Both the position numbers and the translations under genes were made by a program. The notes beneath the pieces are model-generated. The model saw nothing but the letters and a program-made list of their open reading frames with translations, had not been told where the DNA came from and did not search any database. A stretch of 64,000 nucleotides of DNA from Pseudazoarcus sp963975885 (GTDB lineage Bacteria > Pseudomonadota > Gammaproteobacteria > Burkholderiales > Rhodocyclaceae): NCBI GenBank assembly GCA_963975885.1, contig CAXBIS010000001.1:248001-312000 (forward strand), given 5' to 3'. This document shows, piece by piece, positions 27,390 to 36,146 of the stretch. Within the stretch, counting starts at the first letter, position 1, and the number at the start of each line of letters is the position of its first letter.

Positions 27390-30095
27390 ATGCCCACGCT
27401 GCTGCTTGTAGACGGTTCCAGCTATCTGTATCGCGCCTTTCACGCGCTGCCGGACCTGCGCAATTCGGCCGGCGAGCCGACCGGCGCGGTGCGGGGCGTG
27501 CTGTCGATGCTGCGCCGGCTCGAGAGCCAGTACGCGGCAGAGTATCGCGCCTGCGTGTTCGACGCCAAGGGCAAGACCTTCCGCGAGGACTGGTACCCCG
27601 AGTACAAGGCCCAGCGCCCGCCCATGCCGGACGACCTTCGCGCGCAGATCGAGCCGCTGCACGAGGGCGTAGAGGCCGAGGGCTGGCCGCTGCTGATGGT
27701 CGACGGGGTGGAGGCCGACGACGTCATCGGCACGCTCACGCGCCACGCGGTCGAGGCCGGCTGGGAGGTCGTGATCTCGACCGGCGACAAGGATCTCACG
27801 CAACTCGTGCAGCCGGGCGTGCGCTGGGTCAACACGATGACAGAGGAGGTGCTCGACGAGGCCGGTGTCACCGACAAGTTCGGTGTGCCGCCCGAGCGCA
27901 TCGTCGACTATCTGTCGCTGGTCGGCGACACCGTGGACAACGTGCCCGGCGTGGAAAAGTGCGGCCCCAAGACCGCCGTGAAATGGCTGACTCAGTACGG
28001 CACGCTCGACGCGCTGATCGAGCGCGCCGATGAAGTCGGCGGCAAGGTCGGCGAGAACCTGCGCCGGCATCTGGAATTCCTGCCGATGGGGCGCAAGCTC
28101 GTGACCGTGCGCACCGATCTCGATCTGCCCTTCGAGCCGGACGAACTGCTCGCCCGCGGTGACGACAAGCCGCGCCTGAAGAAGCTCTACGAACGCATGG
28201 AGTTTCGCAGCTGGCTGCGCGATATCGACGGCGATGGCAAGACCGAGGTGGTGCCGGCGGAAATTGATCCGGCCGACGACGAGCCCGAAGGGCGTGACTA
28301 CGTCACGATCCTGTCGTGGGACGACTTCGACGCTTGGCTGGCGAAGATCGAGGCGGCCGAGCTCACCGCCTTCGATACCGAAACCACCAGCCTCGAGCCG
28401 ATGAAGGCGCGGCTGGTCGGCATGTCGTTCGCGGTCCAACCGGGACAGGCCGCCTATCTTCCGCTCGCGCATCGCGGCGCCGATGCCCCCGAGCAACTGC
28501 CGCTCGACGAGGTGCTCGACAGGCTCCGTCCGTGGCTGGAGTCGGACAAGCACGCCAAGCTCGGCCAGAACCTCAAGTACGACGCCCATGTGCTCGCCAA
28601 CCACGACATCGCCTTGCGCGGTATCCGCGAGGACACGCTGCTCGAATCCTACGTGCTCGAGTCGGACAAGACGCACGACATGGATTCGCTTGCCGCGCGA
28701 CACCTGGGCGTGAAGACCATCACCTACACCGAGGTGTGCGGCAAGGGCGCCAAGCAGATCGGCTTCGACGAGGTCGCGGTGGACCGCGCCACCGAGTACG
28801 CCGCAGAGGATGCCGACATCACGCTGCGCCTGCACCGGCGCTTCGCGCGCCAGTTCGAGCGCGAAGCGCGGCTGGCCGAGTTGTACCGCGACATCGAGCT
28901 GCCCACGATGCAGGTGCTGTTCTCCATGGAGCGCACTGGCGTGCTGATCGACGCCTTCGTGCTCGCCCAGCACTCCGAGGAGCTGGGCCGGCGCATGCAC
29001 GAACTCGAAGGCCAGGCACATGAGCTGGCCGGCCAGCCGTTCAATCTCGGCTCGCCCAAACAGCTCGGCGAGATCCTCTTCGGCAAGCTCGGCCTGCCGG
29101 TCGTCAAGAAGACCGCCACCGGCCAGCCATCGACCGACGAGGACGTGCTCAGCCAGCTCGCCGACGATTACCCGCTGCCGAAGCTGCTGCTGGAGCACCG
29201 CGGCTTCGCCAAGCTCAAGAGCACCTATGCCGACAAGCTGCCGCGCATGGTCGACCCCAGGACCGGCCGCGTGCACACCAGCTTCTCGCAGGCCACGGCG
29301 GTGACCGGACGGCTCGCCAGCTCCGACCCCAATCTGCAGAACATCCCCATCCGCACCCCGGAGGGGCGGCGCATCCGCCAGGCCTTCATCGCACCGCGCG
29401 AGCATGTCATCGTCTCGGCCGACTATTCGCAGATCGAGCTGCGCATCATGGCGCATCTGTCGAACGACGCGCGCCTGCTCGAGGCCTTCGCGAACGGGGA
29501 GGACGTGCACCGCGCGACCGCCTCCGAAGTGTTCGGCGCGCCGCCGGCCGAGGTCACGAATGAGCAGCGCCGTTACGCCAAGGTGATCAACTTCGGCCTG
29601 ATCTACGGCATGAGCGCGCACGGGCTGGCGCGCAACCTCGGCATCGAGCGTTCCGCCGCCCAGGGCTGGATCGACCGCTATTTCGCGCGCTACCCCGGCG
29701 TGGCCCAGTACATGGACCGCACGCGTGCCGAGGCGCGCGAGCGCGGCTATGTCGAGACCGTGTTCGGACGCCGCCTGTACCTGCCCGAGATCCGCGCCCA
29801 GCAGGCCGGACGCCGCCAGGGCGCCGAGCGCGCCGCGATCAACGCGCCGATGCAGGGCACGGCGGCCGATCTGATCAAGCGCGCGATGATCGCCGTGGAT
29901 CGCTGGCTGTCCGCAGAGAAGATGGAGTCCCGCCTGGTGCTGCAGGTGCATGACGAACTCGTGCTCGAGGTGCCGAACTCGGAACTGGCCCGTATCCGCG
30001 AGGAATTGCCGAAGCTGATGGGTGGCGTGGCCGAACTGGCCGTGCCGCTGCTCGTCGAGGTCGGTGCGGGCGACAACTGGGACGAAGCGCATTGA
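27390..30095 (+). CDS. polA: DNA polymerase I
   Basis: 901 residues with all three domains. The 5'-3' exonuclease is about 1-290 (LLVDGSSYLYRAFHALP, GDKDLTQLV). The 3'-5' exonuclease is about 305-500, with catalytic FDTETTSLEP, GQNLKYDAHVL and YAAEDADITL intact. The polymerase has DYSQIELRIMAHLS, KVINFGLIYGMSAHGLARNL and the VHDEL end motif. It is the full replicative-repair enzyme. The stop overlaps the TTG start of the next gene. Confidence 0.98.
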   Translation: MPTLLLVDGSSYLYRAFHALPDLRNSAGEPTGAVRGVLSMLRRLESQYAAEYRACVFDAKGKTFREDWYPEYKAQRPPMPDDLRAQIEPLHEGVEAEGWPLLMVDGVEADDVIGTLTRHAVEAGWEVVISTGDKDLTQLVQPGVRWVNTMTEEVLDEAGVTDKFGVPPERIVDYLSLVGDTVDNVPGVEKCGPKTAVKWLTQYGTLDALIERADEVGGKVGENLRRHLEFLPMGRKLVTVRTDLDLPFEPDELLARGDDKPRLKKLYERMEFRSWLRDIDGDGKTEVVPAEIDPADDEPEGRDYVTILSWDDFDAWLAKIEAAELTAFDTETTSLEPMKARLVGMSFAVQPGQAAYLPLAHRGADAPEQLPLDEVLDRLRPWLESDKHAKLGQNLKYDAHVLANHDIALRGIREDTLLESYVLESDKTHDMDSLAARHLGVKTITYTEVCGKGAKQIGFDEVAVDRATEYAAEDADITLRLHRRFARQFEREARLAELYRDIELPTMQVLFSMERTGVLIDAFVLAQHSEELGRRMHELEGQAHELAGQPFNLGSPKQLGEILFGKLGLPVVKKTATGQPSTDEDVLSQLADDYPLPKLLLEHRGFAKLKSTYADKLPRMVDPRTGRVHTSFSQATAVTGRLASSDPNLQNIPIRTPEGRRIRQAFIAPREHVIVSADYSQIELRIMAHLSNDARLLEAFANGEDVHRATASEVFGAPPAEVTNEQRRYAKVINFGLIYGMSAHGLARNLGIERSAAQGWIDRYFARYPGVAQYMDRTRAEARERGYVETVFGRRLYLPEIRAQQAGRRQGAERAAINAPMQGTAADLIKRAMIAVDRWLSAEKMESRLVLQVHDELVLEVPNSELARIREELPKLMGGVAELAVPLLVEVGAGDNWDEAH

Positions 30096-31072
30096 GCGAG
30101 GCCAGGCGGCGCGTACTCGTAACGGGGGCTGGCGGCTTTCTCGGCACGCGCATTGCCGCCGCGCTGGACGATGGCTTCGAAGTGGTGCGCATGTTCCGCC
30201 ATGGCAACCCCGGCCCGGGCGTGGCGATCGCCGATCTGGACCACGAGCGCGCGCTCGCGCGAGCCTGCGAGGGCGTGGCCTTCGTCGTGCATTGCGCCGG
30301 CCACGCGCATGCGCACGGCGCACGCGATGACGCCGCCGCGCACGAGCGCATCAACCATCTGGGCACGCGGCGACTCGCCGAAGCGGCTGCGGCGGCCGGT
30401 GTGCGCCGTTTCGTGTTTCTCTCCAGCGTCAAGGCCGCGGGACATCCGGGCGGCGCGGTCGCCGACGAAGCCTGGCCGGCGCCGCCGGACATGCCCTATG
30501 GCCGATCCAAGCGCGCCGCCGAGGCGTCGCTCGCGCAAGTCTGCGCGGCTTCCCCCATGGCCGCGACCAGTCTGCGTCTGGCGATGGTCTATGGCCACGG
30601 CAGTCGCGGCAATCTGGAACGCATGCTCGCCGGTATCCGCGCCGGCTGGTTCCCGCCCTTGCCGCACGCCTGCGCGCCGCGCTCGATGGTGCACGCGGCC
30701 GACGTCGTCTCGGCCGTGTGCGCGGTGCTCGAGGCTCCTGTCGCCCTGAACCGCGTCTTCATCGTCGCCGACGCCGAGCCGCACAGCGCGGCCGAGATCT
30801 ACGACCTCGCGCGCGCACTGCTGGGGCTCTCGCCGATGCGCTGGCGGGTGCCGGCCGTGGCCTTGCGCGCGGCCGGAAGTGCGGGGGATCTCGCCGGTCG
30901 GTTGCTGCGCCGGCGCATGCCGCTGGATTCGACCATCGTTGCACGCCTGCTCGACCCCGAGTGCTACAGCCCGCGCGCGATCGAACGCGAACTGGGCTGG
31001 CATGCGCGCGTCGCCCTGCCTGACGGCCTGCGCGAGGCGCTTGGCGGCGAACTGGCGGGGGCCGCGCGATGA
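30092..31072 (+). CDS. NAD-dependent epimerase/reductase (extended SDR, WbpV-like)
   Basis: 326 residues from TTG 30092. The TTG is preferred because the cofactor motif VTGAGGFLGTRIAAAL begins at residue 9 and the next Met is residue 33 onward; it overlaps the polA stop (TTGA). The catalytic set is SSVKAAG with YGRSKRAAE (YxxxK). In similar clusters (P. aeruginosa wbpV-wbpL-wbpM) the enzyme acts on UDP-GlcNAc-derived sugars before lipid-carrier transfer. The stop overlaps the phosphotransferase start by four bases. Confidence 0.9.
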   Translation: MSEARRRVLVTGAGGFLGTRIAAALDDGFEVVRMFRHGNPGPGVAIADLDHERALARACEGVAFVVHCAGHAHAHGARDDAAAHERINHLGTRRLAEAAAAAGVRRFVFLSSVKAAGHPGGAVADEAWPAPPDMPYGRSKRAAEASLAQVCAASPMAATSLRLAMVYGHGSRGNLERMLAGIRAGWFPPLPHACAPRSMVHAADVVSAVCAVLEAPVALNRVFIVADAEPHSAAEIYDLARALLGLSPMRWRVPAVALRAAGSAGDLAGRLLRRRMPLDSTIVARLLDPECYSPRAIERELGWHARVALPDGLREALGGELAGAAR

Positions 31073-31998
31073 GCTACCTTCTGGTTTTCGCCGCATCGTT
31101 GCTCTTCGCGATGGCGCTGATCGCGCTGCGCTTGCGCTTCGCCGATCGCGGTCTCGACGTGCCCGGCGAGCGCTCGCTGCATGTCGCGCCCACGCCGCAC
31201 GGCGGCGGCGTGGCGATCGTGCTCGCGGCCCTGGCGGCCGGCGCCTGGGCCGGTGTCGATTGGGTCTGGCTGGCGGCGGTCGCCGTGCTTGCGGGGGTGT
31301 CGTTGATCGATGATTGGCGCGGACTGCCGTTTGCACCACGGCTGGCCGTGCATCTGTTGATGGCGGGGACTGTTGTATTCGTGGCGCATCCGGGTGGTCT
31401 GGCGGGGGCGCTGATCATGACGTTTGCGATCGCCTGGGCAACAAACGCCTACAATTTCATGGACGGCGCGGACGGACTCGCCGGTACGATGGCGCTGGTT
31501 GGTTTTGCCGCCTATGGCGCCGGTTTCGCGCTGGCGGGCCAGGACGCACTGGCCGTGATGTGCATTGCGATTGCCGGAGGCGCTGCCGGATTCCTGCGCT
31601 ATAACTGGCATCCGGCGCGCATCTTCATGGGGGATGTGGGTGCCATTCCGCTGGGCTTCATGGCGGGTGGATTTGGCTGGGTTGGCGCAGTGGCCGGCGC
31701 ATGGCCGGCGTGGTTCGGGCCGATGGTGTTTGCCCCCTTTCTGCTCGATGCCACCTGGACGCTGGCGCGCAGGGCGTTGCGGGGAGAGCGGATATGGCAG
31801 GCGCATCGCGAACACGTCTATCAGCGCATGGTACGCGCCGGCATCGGGCACGAACGCATGTGCCGGCGCTGGGCGCTGGTCATGCTGTGCGGTGCTGCGT
31901 TGGCGCTGCTGCTGCGCATGCAACCGGGGTCGGGCTGGGCCGTGTTCGTGCTATGGTGCGCCGGATTGATTTACTGCGGCCGGCGCTCAGTCCGCTAA
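31069..31998 (+). CDS. Polyprenyl-phosphate sugar-1-phosphate transferase (WbpL/WecA/MraY family)
   Basis: 309 residues, about ten membrane helices. Family motifs are HVAPTPHGGG, SLIDDWRGL (paired Asp), NAYNFMDGADGLAGT and FMGDVGAIPLGF. It transfers an N-acetylated 6-deoxyhexosamine or GlcNAc phosphate to undecaprenyl phosphate in the inner membrane, the first committed step of O-antigen-type glycan assembly. It lies between the SDR and the WbpM-type dehydratase, as wbpL does. Confidence 0.92.
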   Translation: MSYLLVFAASLLFAMALIALRLRFADRGLDVPGERSLHVAPTPHGGGVAIVLAALAAGAWAGVDWVWLAAVAVLAGVSLIDDWRGLPFAPRLAVHLLMAGTVVFVAHPGGLAGALIMTFAIAWATNAYNFMDGADGLAGTMALVGFAAYGAGFALAGQDALAVMCIAIAGGAAGFLRYNWHPARIFMGDVGAIPLGFMAGGFGWVGAVAGAWPAWFGPMVFAPFLLDATWTLARRALRGERIWQAHREHVYQRMVRAGIGHERMCRRWALVMLCGAALALLLRMQPGSGWAVFVLWCAGLIYCGRRSVR

Positions 31999-32022
31999 GT
32001 ACAACGGGATGATGACGCTTCG

Positions 32023-33912
32023 ATGAACCTCGCTCTTCGCTCGAACTGGCGGTCACTGGCGGTTTTCGTCTTCGACATGGTCGCCGTCACCGCTGCCTGG
32101 GGTGGGGCCTTCCTGCTGCGCTTCAACGGCGAGATTCCCCCTCACTACCTGACGTTGCTGTGGACCGGCCTGCTGGTGCTGCTCCCTGCCCAGGCCCTGA
32201 TCTTCCGCGGCGCCGGCCTGTATCGCGGAATCTGGGTCTTCGCCAGCATGCCCGACCTGCTGCGCATCCTGCGCGCAGCGGCCATCAGCATCTTCGCGAT
32301 CGCGGTGGGCGTGGTGCTGCTCGCGCCGCTGCCGCCGCTGCCGCGCATCGTCTTCGTCGCTTATCCGCTGCTGCTGATCCTGATCATGGGCGGCGGGCGC
32401 GCGATCTACCGCGTCCTGAAAGAGCACCGCGAATTCGGCGCGCTGCGCGGCGTGGGCAAGCCGGTGATCGTGCTCGGCGCAGGCCGCGAGGCCGCCAACC
32501 TGGTCGAGGAACTGGGTCGCTCGGCCGAGTGGAATGTGGTTGCGCTGCTCGATGATGATCCGGGCAAGCGCCACCGCGAGATCTTCGGCGTGCGGGTGCT
32601 CGGCGGCATGGACGAGATCGGTCGCTGGTCCGAGATCCTCAAGGCGCGTCACGCCATCATCGCGATGCCCGAGGCCAGTCCTGCACGCCACCGCACGGTG
32701 GCCAATCTCTGTCTGGAAGCCGGCGTACAGGCTTTCACGCTGCCCGCAATCGGCCAGATCATCAGTAACCACGCCGCGATCACGCAGTTGCGACGCCTGC
32801 ACGTCGAGGATTTGCTGGGGCGCGAGCCGGTGGCGATCGACTCACCCCAGGTGCGCGAGCTGTTTGCCGGTCGCGTCGCGATGGTCACCGGCGCCGGTGG
32901 CTCGATCGGCGCCGAGTTGTGCCGCCAGATCGCACGCTTCAATCCGGCGCGCATCGTCGCCTTCGAACTGTCCGAGTTCGCCCTGTATACCTTGCGCGAG
33001 GAATTCGCCGAGCGCATGCCCGAGATCGACCTGGTGCCGGTGGCCGGCGACATCAAGGACCGGGCGCGCGTGGTCGAGGTGCTCGAGCGTCACGCGCCCG
33101 CAATCGTGTTCCATGCCGCAGCCTACAAGCATGTGCCGCTGATGGAAGAGCACAACGCCTGGCAGGCCGCGCGCAACAATGCGCTCGGTACCCTGATCCT
33201 GGGCGAGGCGGCGATGGAGGCCGGTGTCGACAAGTTCGTGCTGGTGTCCACCGACAAGGCGGTGAACCCGACCAACGTCATGGGTGCAACCAAGCGTCTG
33301 GCCGAGGTCGTATGTCAGGACCTGCAGGCGCGCTCGACGCGCACGCGCTTCGAGATGGTGCGCTTCGGCAATGTGCTCGGCAGCGCCGGCAGCGTGATCC
33401 CGAAATTCCAGGCGCAGATCGAGCGCGGCGGGCCGATTACCGTGACCCATCCCGAGATCACGCGCTATTTCATGGCCACGCACGAAGCCGCCCAGCTCAT
33501 GCTGCAGGCGGCCGCAATGGGTGAGGGCGGTGAGATCTTCGTGCTCGACATGGGCGAGCCGATCCGGGTACTCGACGTCGCTCGCCACATGATCCGTCTT
33601 TCCGGCTACGCCGAGTCCGAGATATCGATCGTGTTCACCGGCCTGCGTCCGGGAGAGAAGCTCTACGAGGAAGTGCTCGCCAACGCCGAACAGACGCGCG
33701 CAACGCACCATTCCAAGCTTCGGGTCGCGCGATCGGTGATGCCCGACGGGCTGGTGATGCAGGAGTTGCGCGACTGGCTGATGTATCGCAGTCCTCGCAG
33801 CGACGACGAGGTGCGCCGCGACCTGCGTCGCTGGGTGCCGGAGTACGCGCCCTACAATCCGCCCAAACCGATGCTGGTCAAGCCGTCGAGCCCGTTCGAG
33901 GCGCAGGCCTGA
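32023..33912 (+). CDS. Nucleoside-diphosphate-sugar 4,6-dehydratase (WbpM/CapD/PglF type)
   Basis: 629 residues. Four N-terminal membrane helices (about 1-120) are followed by a CoA-binding-like Rossmann domain (VIVLGAGREAANLVEEL) and the catalytic SDR domain from residue 288 (VTGAGGSIGAELCRQI). The active site reads STDKAVNPTNVMGATKR, the Ser/Met/Lys form of WbpM and PglF in place of Tyr. The enzyme makes UDP-4-keto-6-deoxy-GlcNAc, precursor of QuiNAc, FucNAc or bacillosamine. It sits with wbpL- and wbpV-like genes. Confidence 0.94.
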   Translation: MNLALRSNWRSLAVFVFDMVAVTAAWGGAFLLRFNGEIPPHYLTLLWTGLLVLLPAQALIFRGAGLYRGIWVFASMPDLLRILRAAAISIFAIAVGVVLLAPLPPLPRIVFVAYPLLLILIMGGGRAIYRVLKEHREFGALRGVGKPVIVLGAGREAANLVEELGRSAEWNVVALLDDDPGKRHREIFGVRVLGGMDEIGRWSEILKARHAIIAMPEASPARHRTVANLCLEAGVQAFTLPAIGQIISNHAAITQLRRLHVEDLLGREPVAIDSPQVRELFAGRVAMVTGAGGSIGAELCRQIARFNPARIVAFELSEFALYTLREEFAERMPEIDLVPVAGDIKDRARVVEVLERHAPAIVFHAAAYKHVPLMEEHNAWQAARNNALGTLILGEAAMEAGVDKFVLVSTDKAVNPTNVMGATKRLAEVVCQDLQARSTRTRFEMVRFGNVLGSAGSVIPKFQAQIERGGPITVTHPEITRYFMATHEAAQLMLQAAAMGEGGEIFVLDMGEPIRVLDVARHMIRLSGYAESEISIVFTGLRPGEKLYEEVLANAEQTRATHHSKLRVARSVMPDGLVMQELRDWLMYRSPRSDDEVRRDLRRWVPEYAPYNPPKPMLVKPSSPFEAQA

Positions 33913-33925
33913 GCGCCGGGTTTCG

Positions 33926-35086
33926 ATGTCCGAATCGCAGTTGCGTCCCCGCCGGATCGGGCTGATTTCGAGTCAGGCCTGGTCGTTGATCAATTTCCGC
34001 GGTCCGCTCATACGTGCCTGGGTGTCACGTGATATCGAAGTGTTCGCGCTGGCGCCGGATTTCGATGCCGAAAGCCGTACGGCGGTCGCTGCGCTGGGTG
34101 CCGTGCCCGTGGATATTCGGCTCGATCGTGCCGGCATGAACCCCGTCAGGGATGTCGCTGATCTGGCTGCGCTCGTTCGCCGGCTGCGCGCACTTCGGGT
34201 CGATGCGAGCTTCGCCTACTTCATCAAGCCGGCGATTTACGGCACCCTCGCGGCCCGACTGGCCGGGGTGCGACGACGATTCGTGATGATCGAGGGCGCC
34301 GGGTACGTCTTCTCCGAGCAGGACGACACCGACGCATGGCGCAGCGGCGCGATGAGGCGACTCGTGACGGCCTTGTACCGCGTCGCGCTGTCCGGTGCGC
34401 AGCGCGTGTTCTTCCTCAACGAGGATGACGTGGAACTGTTCGTATCGCAGCGTATGGTCAAGCGCGAACAGGTCTGCACGATCGGCGGTATCGGAGTCGA
34501 ACTCGACCGTTTCGCGGTCGCGCCGCTGCCCGATGGGACGCCGGTGTTTCTGCTGGCCGCGCGCCTGCTGGCCCATAAAGGGGTGGGCGAGTACGTCGAG
34601 GCCGCCCGTCGTATCCGGGCCAGGCGTCCCGACGTGCGTTTTCTTCTTTTGGGCAGTCCCGATCTCAATCCAGCCTCGGTGTCCGCTGCGGAACTCCAGC
34701 GCTGGCATGACGAGGGCGTCGTGGAATGGCAGCCCCATGTTGCGGATGTGCGGCCGTGGTTCGCTCAGGCGTCGGTGTTCGTGCTGCCCTCGTGGTATCG
34801 CGAAGGGGTGCCACGCACCATTCAGGAGGCCATGGCCATGGGGCGTGCGGTGATCACCACCGACATGCCAGGTTGCCGCGACACCGTGATGCCGGGCGAG
34901 ACCGGTCTGCTGGTGCGGCCACGTGATGTCGACGACCTGGTCGCCGCGATGGAACGTCTGGTCGATGATCCTGCGCTGGTGTCCAGGATGGGGGCGGCAG
35001 GGCGGCTGCGCGCGGAGGCCTGCTACGACGTACACCGGGTCAACGCCCGGATACTGACCGCGATGGGAGTGTCTGCCGGTGGTTGA
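33926..35086 (+). CDS. Family 4 glycosyltransferase
   Basis: 386 residues, GT-B fold. N-terminal GLISSQAWSLINFRGPLIRAW resembles PglA/WbpX-type transferases. The C-terminal domain carries LLAARLLAHKGVGEYVEAA and the donor-binding EGVPRTIQEAMAMGRAVITTD (Ex7E-like). It is likely to extend the lipid-linked glycan in the cytoplasm. It starts 13 bases after the WbpM-type gene, and the next gene starts inside its last codons. Confidence 0.92.
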   Translation: MSESQLRPRRIGLISSQAWSLINFRGPLIRAWVSRDIEVFALAPDFDAESRTAVAALGAVPVDIRLDRAGMNPVRDVADLAALVRRLRALRVDASFAYFIKPAIYGTLAARLAGVRRRFVMIEGAGYVFSEQDDTDAWRSGAMRRLVTALYRVALSGAQRVFFLNEDDVELFVSQRMVKREQVCTIGGIGVELDRFAVAPLPDGTPVFLLAARLLAHKGVGEYVEAARRIRARRPDVRFLLLGSPDLNPASVSAAELQRWHDEGVVEWQPHVADVRPWFAQASVFVLPSWYREGVPRTIQEAMAMGRAVITTDMPGCRDTVMPGETGLLVRPRDVDDLVAAMERLVDDPALVSRMGAAGRLRAEACYDVHRVNARILTAMGVSAGG

Positions 35087-36068
35087 TGGGCCGGTTCATG
35101 TCCTGATGGCGACCTTCGAGGGCGCGTCTTACCTCGGGGAGCAGATCGACAGCCTGCTCCGCCAGAGCGATCAGGACTGGCTTCTGCTGGTGCGCGACGA
35201 CGGAAGCGGTGACGCGACACGCGACATCCTCGCAGACGCGGCAGCGCGGGATTCGCGCATACATCGACTCGACGATGAACTGGGTCGCCTCGGCAGCGCC
35301 CGCAGTTTCATGGTGTTGATGCAGCATGCACAGGCGAGTGGCGCCCAGACATTCGCCTTGTGCGATCAGGACGACGTGTGGCATCCGGAACGGCTCGCGC
35401 GCCAGCGGCAGCGCCTTGCGGAATTGTCCGCTGTGGCCGGGGGCGGAGTCCCGTTGCTGACCTATTCCGACCTGTCGTGGATCGGGGCCGACGGGCGCGC
35501 TCTCGCCGACTCGCATTTCCGCCGCGCCGGCCTTCATGCGGCGCTCGACGGTGCCGGGCACTGGCTGTTCGCGATGAACGCCGTTCCCGGCTGCGCCATG
35601 GGTGGGAACCGTGCCTTGCTCGAGCGGGCCCTGCCTGCGCCGCCGACGGTGATGCATCATGACTGGTGGCTGCTTCTGGTGGCCGCGGCCTGCGGCAGGG
35701 TCGGCGTCATCGATGAGCCCCTGGTCGGTTATCGACAACATGATGCAAACCTGATCGGCGCGGCGGCCTTGCCGCAGCGACTCGCGGCTGCACTGTGCGC
35801 CCCGGGCGACGCGCTCGTCTCCGGACGCAGGGTGTACTGGCAAGGGGTGGCCCTTGCTCGCGCGCTGGAACGGTGCGCAGGGAAGAGCATGCATCCGGGG
35901 TGGCATGCGATGTGTCAGCACGTCATCCACGAGCTTGGTGGAGCGTCCGCGGCTCGCCGGGCTGTGGCCGCGAGCCGTGGCCCGGTACGCCGCATCGGTC
36001 TGTGGCGAAACCTGCTGATGCTTGCAGCAGCCGTGTCCGCTCCGCCAGCGGAGTCGCTGCTAGAATGA
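35079..36068 (+). CDS. Family 2 glycosyltransferase, rhamnosyltransferase-like
   Basis: 329 residues from GTG 35079, overlapping the previous gene by eight bases. The GT-A fold is shown by HVLMATFEGASYLGEQIDSLLRQ, LVRDDGSGDATRDIL, CDQDDVWHPERLARQ and HDWWLLLVAAACGRVGVIDEPLVGYRQHDAN. The last motif is common in RfbN/WbbL-like rhamnosyltransferases. It is the last gene of the 30.1-36.1 kb cluster. A short gap and gspE follow. Confidence 0.9.
   Translation: MVDGPVHVLMATFEGASYLGEQIDSLLRQSDQDWLLLVRDDGSGDATRDILADAAARDSRIHRLDDELGRLGSARSFMVLMQHAQASGAQTFALCDQDDVWHPERLARQRQRLAELSAVAGGGVPLLTYSDLSWIGADGRALADSHFRRAGLHAALDGAGHWLFAMNAVPGCAMGGNRALLERALPAPPTVMHHDWWLLLVAAACGRVGVIDEPLVGYRQHDANLIGAAALPQRLAAALCAPGDALVSGRRVYWQGVALARALERCAGKSMHPGWHAMCQHVIHELGGASAARRAVAASRGPVRRIGLWRNLLMLAAAVSAPPAESLLE
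36061..36066 (+). promoter_or_regulatory. Possible -10 element ahead of gspE
   Basis: TAGAAT at the end of the GT2 gene lies 81 bases before the gspE ATG. No acceptable -35 is seen at the usual distance, so this is weak. Confidence 0.25.
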
Positions 36069-36146
36069 TGCCATTTTCGAGGTCGCTTCCTGGCGTCCTC
36101 GCCCGCCCCGTGCCGCCGCACCCCGGAAATCGAGAAGCCGACATCC

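Noticed and set aside
27129..30323. 1064-codon open frame opposite polA
   Set aside because: Covers the fully conserved polA on the other strand and shows no protein family; long antisense frames are common at this GC content.
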